Source: Cohnella sp. GbtcB17
Lineage (GTDB): Bacteria > Bacillota > Bacilli > Paenibacillales > Paenibacillaceae
Direction: 5' to 3'
Assembly (NCBI RefSeq): GCF_019091135.1
Contig: NZ_JAGXJW010000048.1
Span: 1 to 64,000 of the forward strand
Length of the DNA stretch: 64,000 nt
Shown: positions 41,868 to 48,698 of the stretch, piece after piece
Layout: each line of letters begins with the position of its first letter
How positions within the stretch are numbered: the first letter of the stretch is position 1
Notes under the pieces: model-generated
The model's database searches: none
What the model was told of the DNA's origin: nothing
What the model saw: the letters and a program-made list of their open reading frames with translations, nothing else
Program-made: the position numbers and the translations under genes

Positions 41868-44800
41868 TCACTTGGCGAGCAAATTGTAGAGCACCTGCGC
41901 GACCTGCGCGCGCGTCGATGCGCCCGTCGGATCGAGCTTGCCTCCGCTGCCCGCCACGACGCCGCTCTCAACGAGCGCCTTGAACGCGTCCTGCGCATAG
42001 CCGGCGATCGCACCGGCATCCGCGAATGCGGTCACGGTCGCGCCCGTCTTGGCCGCCGGCAGCTCGCCGAGCACGTTCAGCGTGCGGTAGAGCAGCGTGA
42101 ACAGCTCTTGCCGCGAGATCTCGCTGTTCGGCGCGAACTTGCCGCCTGCGCCGGTCGCGATGCCGAGTCGCTTGGCCGCCGCGAGGTAGCCGGTGTAATA
42201 CGCGTCGCCCGCATCCGCAAAGTTATCCGCCGCATCGGCTTCCGGCGCGATGCCGTAGGCCTTGAGCAGCAGCGTCACGAATTGGCCTCTCGACACGGTC
42301 GCGCCCGGGCTGTAGTGCTCGGCGTCCGTGCCGGTCGTAATGCTGCGTGCCGCCAGAAATCCGACTGCGTCTCCATACCACGACGAGGCCGCGACGTCCG
42401 CGAAGCTCACCGGATTGTAACCGACGATGTATTGAGAGAAGTGTGTGGTCGTAAATCTGACTTCGCTCGCGGCCGCGTCGAACTTGCCGCGCACCGTCTC
42501 GAGCTCGCCCGTCGTCTCGTTCACGTAGTAGACGACGATCGCGTTCGCGGACTCTGCGCTCTTCAGCGTGTACGGCAGGCTTACGTTCACCTTGCCGCCG
42601 TCGAAAGCGGATACGTTCGCTTCGCCCGCAGTGACCGCCAGATCGTATACCGGACGGTCGCCGAGCGCTTGCTTGCCTTCTTCGGTCAGCTCGGACTTCG
42701 TGATTTGAACGCCGACGTCGCCCGTCCCTTCGGCCGAGCCGATGGCGGCAAACGCCTTCGCGTCGAACGCGATCGCGCCGAAGCCCGCGAAGTTGATCCT
42801 GATCTCTGCCTTGGTCGCGCCGGCGAGCGCCTTCAGCGCATCGCGCGGCAAGGTCAGCAGCCCCGACTTCGTGTCCGCGCCGGCTTCGATTGTGAGCTCG
42901 ATGACAGCCGTCTTGCCTGCCGTCTCGGCTTTTTTCGCGCCGTCGACCAGGCCTGCGATCTCGGTCGCCGAGACGGACGCGGAGGTCAGGCCGCTCGTCG
43001 CGTCGTACTTGGCGGCAAGCTTGGCTGTGACGACGGTCTTGCCGTCATTCGCGCCGGATCCTTCCGGCGGAGCGGTTGGCGTTGGCGTCGGTGTCGCCGT
43101 GTATGGCGGGACATAAGGCGCCACGTACGCCGGCACCTCGACTTCGACGTCCGCGCTGGCGTAGTAGCCCGGCTTGGCTGCGGCGCGCACATGATACTTG
43201 CCGGCCGCAAGGCCCGTGATTGCGGAGCCGGTTACAGGCGTATAGGCAGTCGCGCCGTGCGCCTTGTATTCCAGATCGGCGGTCACGCCCGTGATCTGTC
43301 CGTCGTCGTTCGCCGCGCTCGTCGGCGCTACGCCTTGCAGACCGGTCGGCGCGTCCTGCGCCTGCTTGGTCGGCACGACGACGTCGACGGAAGGTCCGAC
43401 GGCCAGCTTGTCGGTCGACGCATAACGCAGCGTGTAGGTGCCCGGCGAGAGGCCGGTCAGCTTGCCGCTTGCACCATTGCCTTCGATCTTGCTGTACACC
43501 GCGTCAGCCACGGAAGCATCCTTGTATTCCAAGCCTTCCGTAATGCCCGTGATCTGTCCGTCCTTGACGTTCGGCCCGCTCGGCGCGACGCCCGCGAGAC
43601 CCGCCGGCGCAGATTGCTCGCCGAACTTCGGCACGGTCACGAGCGTGTCCGGGCTAGCGTTGATGCCGTCCTTCGCTTTGTTGCGCACGAGATAGTCGCC
43701 GTAGACGAGCCCCGTGATCGAAGGCACCGTTGCTGCCGTATAAGCATCTGCGCCTACTTTCTTATATTCCTGTCCAGCTGCCGTACCGTTGATCTGACCG
43801 CCGTACACGTCGCTCGATACCGACGTCGCGATGCCCTTCAGGCCTTGCGGCGCGGCCAGCTGCAGCGGCGTCGTGTTTTGCGGCACCGTGAGGCGAACCG
43901 ACTGACCCGGCTTATACGCGATCTTGTCGTAGCTCTTCGTCGTCGAATTTTTCTTTTGCGCGCCGAAGATCGATCTGTAGCGGACGTCGTACTCGCCCGG
44001 CGCGAGGCGCCAGATCGACGAGCCCGTGACAGCCGTGTATTCCGTGTCGGACGCCTTCTTGTACTCCAGCGCCTTCCCTTCGACGCCGTCGATGCGGCCG
44101 TCCGTGCCGCCGAACTGCGAGGGCTCGACGCCGACGAGACCGGTCGGCAGCGCTTCGGTGCGGGACAGCACGCTGTTCAGCGCTTCGATGTAGTTCTGAT
44201 AGGACTTGGTCGCATCCTGATCCTTAAACACCGTGTCCTTCCAGTTGTACATGAGCTCAATGTGGCCGAGGATCGGCGCGGCGTTGCCGTCCGCGTCCTT
44301 GTTGTCCTTGTTATACGTGAAGAAATAGGGCACTTGCAGACGAATGGCATCTACCTTCACGCCGTTGCTGTTCGTATAAAAGATGTTGGAGGTCGCTCTT
44401 GTCTCGTATTCCGCGCGCAGGTTGGTCAAATATTGCTTGGCCAGATCCACATACAGATAAGCGTACTTGTTCGCGCTGTCGCGAATCATCAGCTTGTCGT
44501 TATCGTGATAGTTGGCTTCCGGCTTTTGCAGATTCAGACCGGCGTCTAGGCGCGGGTCGAAAAAGTAAACCTTGTTTACGCCATACTTTTTCGCATATTC
44601 GTTAATGTACTTGACGGCCGCCTGCGTATTCGGGCACCAGGAGCCGCCGAACAGCAGCACGTAGTCGCCTTCGCTCCGCAAAATGCCGAGCAGCTCGTCG
44701 TAGGTCACGTGCTCCAGCACGAGGTCCTTGTCGGATTCGTCGAAAATCGGGCCTGCGACCGGCGCATAAAATGGCGCGTTGTGGTTGAAGCCCGGCGCGA

Positions 44801-45470
44801 TCAAGTGGTAGGCGCTGATCGTGCTGTAGGCGCTCGCCTGACCGAACACGCTGCGGATCTCCGCTTTGTAAGCGTCGATCTTGGCCGGGTCCGCGCTGCC
44901 GTTTGACTTGAAGTCCGCCGCGACCGCCGCGCTCTTGAAGCCTGCGATGACCGGGCTTCCCTCACGGTCCTTGTTGTACACGAACACGTAAGTTTGATTT
45001 TGCACGTTCGCCGCATCCGGCGCGGTGCTCAGGAAGGAATTGATGAGATCGGTATATTTGTAGGCAAAAGGATTGGCGCTGTCCGCGATGTCCAGATCGT
45101 CCTTGCCGTCGAGGCGGGTGTCGAAGTTGTACACCTTCGAGATTCCCTTTTCCTTGGCGACCTGATTGATGTAAGCGATCTGCGCCTGGGTGGACGGGTT
45201 GGCCACGCCGCCGAAGACGACGGCATAGGTGCCCGGCGTTCTGAAGATTTGCGCGATATCCTCGTAGGTCGTCGTTTGGAACACATGCGATTCATTTTTC
45301 AGCGACGGGTACACGTCGTTAAAATAATCGTAATGGCCGGCACCGCTGCCGCTCGACGCGACGACGCCTTCCGGCGCTTGTTCGGCCGCGTGCGCCGCCA
45401 GTGCCGGGATCGCCACGAAGACGGCGAGCAGCAGAGCCACAATTCGTTGAGCTCTCCATTTCAATTTCAA
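41868..45470 (-). CDS. SLH-domain surface protein with two thioredoxin-like domains
   Basis: About 1200 residues. Signal peptide (RIVALLLAVFVAIPALAAHA). Thioredoxin-like domain 1 (about 50-190) has GGVANPSTQAQIAYINQVAKEKG, without Cys. Domain 2 (about 245-400) has GGSWCPNTQAAVKYINEYAKKYG, one Cys in a WCxxT motif. Four repeats of 70-80 residues (GLQGVAPT...DGQITGV..LEYK..YTPVTG..ITGL..GKYHVR) run to about 860. A Pro/Thr linker and another beta-rich domain follow. Three SLH domains (about 1030-1210) bind the cell-wall polymer. The TTG at 45470 is 8 bp from GAGG; a TTG at 45500 has no RBS. Confidence 0.88.
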   Translation of the reverse strand: MKLKWRAQRIVALLLAVFVAIPALAAHAAEQAPEGVVASSGSGAGHYDYFNDVYPSLKNESHVFQTTTYEDIAQIFRTPGTYAVVFGGVANPSTQAQIAYINQVAKEKGISKVYNFDTRLDGKDDLDIADSANPFAYKYTDLINSFLSTAPDAANVQNQTYVFVYNKDREGSPVIAGFKSAAVAADFKSNGSADPAKIDAYKAEIRSVFGQASAYSTISAYHLIAPGFNHNAPFYAPVAGPIFDESDKDLVLEHVTYDELLGILRSEGDYVLLFGGSWCPNTQAAVKYINEYAKKYGVNKVYFFDPRLDAGLNLQKPEANYHDNDKLMIRDSANKYAYLYVDLAKQYLTNLRAEYETRATSNIFYTNSNGVKVDAIRLQVPYFFTYNKDNKDADGNAAPILGHIELMYNWKDTVFKDQDATKSYQNYIEALNSVLSRTEALPTGLVGVEPSQFGGTDGRIDGVEGKALEYKKASDTEYTAVTGSSIWRLAPGEYDVRYRSIFGAQKKNSTTKSYDKIAYKPGQSVRLTVPQNTTPLQLAAPQGLKGIATSVSSDVYGGQINGTAAGQEYKKVGADAYTAATVPSITGLVYGDYLVRNKAKDGINASPDTLVTVPKFGEQSAPAGLAGVAPSGPNVKDGQITGITEGLEYKDASVADAVYSKIEGNGASGKLTGLSPGTYTLRYASTDKLAVGPSVDVVVPTKQAQDAPTGLQGVAPTSAANDDGQITGVTADLEYKAHGATAYTPVTGSAITGLAAGKYHVRAAAKPGYYASADVEVEVPAYVAPYVPPYTATPTPTPTAPPEGSGANDGKTVVTAKLAAKYDATSGLTSASVSATEIAGLVDGAKKAETAGKTAVIELTIEAGADTKSGLLTLPRDALKALAGATKAEIRINFAGFGAIAFDAKAFAAIGSAEGTGDVGVQITKSELTEEGKQALGDRPVYDLAVTAGEANVSAFDGGKVNVSLPYTLKSAESANAIVVYYVNETTGELETVRGKFDAAASEVRFTTTHFSQYIVGYNPVSFADVAASSWYGDAVGFLAARSITTGTDAEHYSPGATVSRGQFVTLLLKAYGIAPEADAADNFADAGDAYYTGYLAAAKRLGIATGAGGKFAPNSEISRQELFTLLYRTLNVLGELPAAKTGATVTAFADAGAIAGYAQDAFKALVESGVVAGSGGKLDPTGASTRAQVAQVLYNLLAK

Positions 45471-45524
45471 TCCGAACGCCTCGTTTCTGTATCTTTTCAA
45501 GTTAATTGGTAGGGTTGATGCGGC

Positions 45525-46328
45525 TTATGGGCAAATCTCTTCTTCCGGAGGGCAAATCTCGTCGGAAGAAGACGACGAGCCAGACGAGGCGGAAGCGGAG
45601 CTCGAGGAAGAGGCGGAGGCAGTCGTCGCGGACGCTTTAGGCGCTTCAACCTTTTTCACAAACGTCGTCGCCTTCGCAGGCGTTTCCTTCACAGGCGCGG
45701 CATCCGCAGGCTTTTCCGCTGCGGCGGAAGCTTGCGGAGCGGCGGTCGGCTCAGGCGCCTTGGTTGCCTGCGCGGTCGTCACGACAGACGGCTTCGCCGT
45801 GGGCGCCGGCGTCGCTTTAGGCGCTGCCGTCGTCGGCTGAGCGGATTTCTCGGCTTGCGTTTGCACGGACGCGGTCTTCACGACAGCTGCGGCGGCCGCC
45901 TTATCGTTCGACTCGGCCGGCGCGGATTTAGCTGCTTTGGATTCGCCAGGCGCCGCGGTCGGCGCAGGTTCGTTTGCCTTCAGGTCGGCCGCTTTGACGT
46001 TTGCGCCGTCATTGGATACGGCCGCAGCTTCTACGACTTCGCCGGAGGCTTCCGCTACCGGCGCAGCAGCCTCGCTTGCCGGCGCTGCCGAAGCTTCAGG
46101 CGCAGCCGTTTGCGGTTCGGCAGCCGGCGCTGCGGCTTCCGCTGCTGGCGCAGCAGCCTGCTGCTCGGGCGCAGCCGTCGCTTGCGGTGCCGCCGCCTGC
46201 TGTTCCGGCGCGGATGCGGCAGCCTCCGTCTTTTGATTGGCCGCAATGGCCGCATAGGTCAGCCCGCCGAATACGACGGTAGCTGCGACCACGGAGATCG
46301 CCAGCTTGGATAGCGCGAATTGTTTCAT
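45525..46328 (-). CDS. Low-complexity secreted protein with Cys-containing C-terminal tail
   Basis: 267 residues. N-terminal hydrophobic signal or anchor (LAISVVAATVVFGGLTYAAIA). Residues 32-250 are Ala/Pro/Glu/Gln/Lys-rich with repeated EQQAAAP and TAAP units, no secondary structure expected. It ends with Ser-rich stretch and SDEICPPEEEICP, an EICP motif twice. It may span the wall. Same transcript as the SLH gene (24-bp gap). No family recognised. Low complexity makes homology calls unreliable. Confidence 0.8.
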   Translation of the reverse strand: MKQFALSKLAISVVAATVVFGGLTYAAIAANQKTEAAASAPEQQAAAPQATAAPEQQAAAPAAEAAAPAAEPQTAAPEASAAPASEAAAPVAEASGEVVEAAAVSNDGANVKAADLKANEPAPTAAPGESKAAKSAPAESNDKAAAAAVVKTASVQTQAEKSAQPTTAAPKATPAPTAKPSVVTTAQATKAPEPTAAPQASAAAEKPADAAPVKETPAKATTFVKKVEAPKASATTASASSSSSASASSGSSSSSDEICPPEEEICP

Positions 46329-46376
46329 TTCTCAATCATCCTCCCCTAATGTTCGAGCTTTGTTCGAAACAAAAAA

Positions 46377-46416
46377 AGATCCAACCTAAGCGCCCCCAAG
46401 CGCTTCGGTTGAATCT
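46377..46416 (-). promoter_or_regulatory. Intrinsic terminator hairpin inside the SLH-operon leader (possible attenuator)
   Basis: Minus strand 17-bp stem with one wobble and one mismatch, loop TTGGGG, followed by T6. It lies between the promoter (46477-46505) and the first start codon (46328). The 3' arm GATCTTTT (46381-46374) could instead pair with AAAAGATC (46443-46436) upstream, an alternative fold that would break the terminator. No known riboswitch class was recognised in the roughly 140-nt leader. Confidence 0.65.
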
Positions 46417-46476
46417 CCGGCTGTCCAGTCGATTCGATCTTTTCCTATTTCGCCAAACCTTCGTTTCATTAAATTC

Positions 46477-46505
46477 ATATTATATCCATAATCCCGACCT
46501 GTCAA
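46477..46505 (-). promoter_or_regulatory. Sigma-A promoter of the SLH operon
   Basis: Minus strand TTGACA (46505-46500), 17 bp, TAATAT (46482-46477); a TATAAT is also present 2 bp upstream with a 15-bp spacer. It is just downstream of the degU terminator. Confidence 0.8.
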
Positions 46506-46533
46506 CTAGAGATTAAAAATGCAATCAAAAAAA

Positions 46534-46572
46534 CAGACGCCGTCCGTATGATCGATCAACGGATGGCGCCTG
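46534..46572 (-). terminator. Intrinsic terminator of degSU
   Basis: Minus strand CAGGCGCCATCCGT...ACGGACGGCGTCTG hairpin followed by T7. It separates the degSU transcript from the SLH operon. Confidence 0.88.
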
Positions 46573-46604
46573 AGCCGCTTGCCATATGTATGATTCCTGC
46601 TGCT

Positions 46605-46643
46605 GCGAGATTGCGAGATTACGAGGTTGCAAGATTGCGATAT
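46605..46643. repeat. Short 8-bp tandem repeat after degU
   Basis: Almost five imperfect copies of GCGAGATT (GCGAGATT, GCGAGATT, ACGAGGTT, GCAAGATT, GCGATAT). They sit just after the degU stop and before its terminator. Function unknown; possibly slipped-strand repeats. Confidence 0.6.
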
Positions 46644-46647
46644 CGAT

Positions 46648-47382
46648 TTACAGCGTCACCCAGCCGAACTTGATCGAGTTGATGACGGCTTGCGTGCGGT
46701 CGTCGACTTCCATTTTCTGCAGAATGCTGCTGACGTGGTTCTTGACCGTCTTCTCGCTGATGAACAGGCTCTCGCCGATGTTCTTGTTGCTCTTGCCCTC
46801 CGCCATGAGGCGAAGCACTTCGGCTTCGCGGCGCGTGAGCGGATTGTTGCCCCGCGGCACGAACTTGGTGATCGTCTCGCGGCTCGCCGCAGCGCCCGAA
46901 GCGGCGCCGATCTCATCCAGATACGTCATGCGGCGCAACTGATTGATGAGCTTGCCGGTGACCTTCGGGTGGATGTAGGCATGGCCGTTCGCGACCGTAC
47001 GGATCGCCTCGACGAGCGACTCGGCCTCCATGTCCTTCAGCAGGTAGCCGGTGGCACCCTTGCGCAACGTCTCGAACACATAGCTCTCGTCGTCGTGGAT
47101 GGACAGGATGATAACCTTGATCTCCGGGAAAATGTCGCGCAGCTTCTCCGTCGCAATGACGCCGTTCTCCGTCGGCATGTTAATGTCCAGCAGGACGACG
47201 TCCGGCTTTTGCCCGTTGCAGAACTCCAGCACCTGGATGCCGTCCCCGCACTCGCCAATGACCTCCAGGTCGGGCTCCATGTTCAGGATGCGCTTGAGAC
47301 CCTCGCGGAACAGTTGGTGGTCGTCGGCAAGGAGGACTTTAATCTTGCGGCCCGAGGCGATGTTCGAATTCTTACTCTCCAT
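46648..47382 (-). CDS. degU: Response regulator DegU
   Basis: 244 residues. REC domain 1-130: VLLADDHQLFREG, phospho-Asp in VVLLDINMPTENG. LuxR-type helix-turn-helix about 175-240: LTRREAEVLRLMAEGKSNKNIGESLFISEKTVKNHVSSILQK. In Bacillus it controls secreted enzymes, motility and competence. Starts ATG 47382 after AAGGAG, overlapping the degS end by 11 bp. Confidence 0.96.
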   Translation of the reverse strand: MESKNSNIASGRKIKVLLADDHQLFREGLKRILNMEPDLEVIGECGDGIQVLEFCNGQKPDVVLLDINMPTENGVIATEKLRDIFPEIKVIILSIHDDESYVFETLRKGATGYLLKDMEAESLVEAIRTVANGHAYIHPKVTGKLINQLRRMTYLDEIGAASGAAASRETITKFVPRGNNPLTRREAEVLRLMAEGKSNKNIGESLFISEKTVKNHVSSILQKMEVDDRTQAVINSIKFGWVTL

Positions 47383-48550
47383 TAATGTCCAACTCCTTCC
47401 GCACTTCGGCTTTGATCGGTACTTGTATGGTTATCGTGGTGCCCTGCCCAATGGCTGAATCGAAGACGATATCCCCCATCAGCAGATCCACGCGTTCCTT
47501 CATGCCCATGAGTCCGAACTTGGCATTCTTCTTCGCCTGCGCTTCCGCCAGATCGGTATGGAAACCTTTGCCGTTGTCCTTGATGACCATCCGGATCGTA
47601 TCCTCCAGATAGGCGATATCGAGCGACATGTACGACGCCTCGGCATGCTTGAAGGCATTGTTGAACGCCTCCTGCACGAGCCTGAACATCGCGGCTTCCA
47701 GCGCGGTCGAGATTCGCTTCTCCCGCCCGCTCGTCTCGAAGACGGAACGGATGGAGGTGCGCTCCTCGAAGTCCTGCACGAATTTGCGAAGCGTAGGGAC
47801 AAGACCCAGATCGTCGAGCGCCATCGGCCGAAGGTTAAATATGATTTTGCGAATCTCCCCCAGTCCCGAGCGTATTTGCGATTTCAAATCGACCAATTCG
47901 CTGCGTACCAGCTCCAAATCCTTCGTTTCCAGCATTCTCTCGGCAATTTCGGTCCGCAGTACCAGATTCGCGAGCGATTGGGCGGGACCGTCGTGAATCT
48001 CTCGGGCCATGCGCCTGCGCTCTTCTTCCTGGGCGAGTATGATCTTGAGACCGATGAGCTGCCGATTTTTTGCGGATTCGAGGATACGGGTGACCTGATT
48101 GAGATCGCCGGAGAAATAATCCAGCACGACGTTCATCTGCGAACCGATCATTTCCGCCCGCTCGATGGACAGCTCCACGTTGCGGACGCGGCTCTGCAGG
48201 TCGTCCCGGCGCGCCTTCAAATAATTCTCTTTTTCCCGGTACACCGTCAGATCCAGCTGCAGTTGCGTCGCCTTCTCGTAGGCGGACTTGATGTCCCTCT
48301 CCGTGAATCGTACGAAATCCCTGCTCACCTCAGTGAGCCGGATGCGCGATAGCTTGTAATCCCGTTCGAGGCCGTCGACCTTGTCGATCGTCTCGGAGGT
48401 CTCTCTGAGGACGTTCTCCAGTTCCTTGCTGAGCGATACAAGCTCGCGTCTCGCCGCTTCACAGATCTCGAATACTTGCATCTTGCTGTCTTCCATGACG
48501 CGCATCGCGTTCTGTATGACCCGGTCAATCTGTTCTACCCGGTAGTCCAA
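47372..48550 (-). CDS. degS: Sensor histidine kinase DegS
   Basis: 392 residues, cytosolic, no transmembrane segment; coiled-coil N-terminal sensor (about 1-180). HisKA_3 with the phospho-His in EERRRMAREIHDGPAQSLANLV; GHKL ATPase with MVIKDNGKGFHTDL and FGLMGMKERV. Phosphorylates DegU. Start TTG 48550: GGAGGGGAG lies 8 bp upstream and the length matches B. subtilis DegS (385). The frame stays open to 48631 but the extension has no RBS. Confidence 0.95.
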   Translation of the reverse strand: MDYRVEQIDRVIQNAMRVMEDSKMQVFEICEAARRELVSLSKELENVLRETSETIDKVDGLERDYKLSRIRLTEVSRDFVRFTERDIKSAYEKATQLQLDLTVYREKENYLKARRDDLQSRVRNVELSIERAEMIGSQMNVVLDYFSGDLNQVTRILESAKNRQLIGLKIILAQEEERRRMAREIHDGPAQSLANLVLRTEIAERMLETKDLELVRSELVDLKSQIRSGLGEIRKIIFNLRPMALDDLGLVPTLRKFVQDFEERTSIRSVFETSGREKRISTALEAAMFRLVQEAFNNAFKHAEASYMSLDIAYLEDTIRMVIKDNGKGFHTDLAEAQAKKNAKFGLMGMKERVDLLMGDIVFDSAIGQGTTITIQVPIKAEVRKELDINGE

Positions 48551-48698
48551 TCGAGCAACTCCCCTCCGCGCCCTGTTCCGGACCGCCTCGCGTCGCGCGC
48601 TTCCAGCCCCGGCGGGCTTGAATGGAGACAAGGGATGCCTCCATCATACCATATTTGCACGCGACGTGGACGGGCCGGCTAGGTCTAGTAGCGCAAGA

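Noticed and set aside
39162..44549. Very long open frames on the plus strand (757 and 909 codons) opposite the symporter and SLH genes
   Set aside because: They are antisense shadows of GC-rich genes: Arg-rich low-complexity translations with no domain, no ribosome site, and fully overlapping well-supported minus-strand genes.
46386..46478. A 30-codon leader ORF before the SLH operon
   Set aside because: Its ATG overlaps the -10 element or would be leaderless, with no RBS; not enough to call a leader peptide.
46329..46480. Cyclic-di-GMP or cyclic-di-AMP riboswitch in the SLH leader
   Set aside because: The conserved motifs of these classes (such as the GEMM GNRA/tetraloop-receptor core or the ydaO signature) were not found by eye; a covariance search would settle it.
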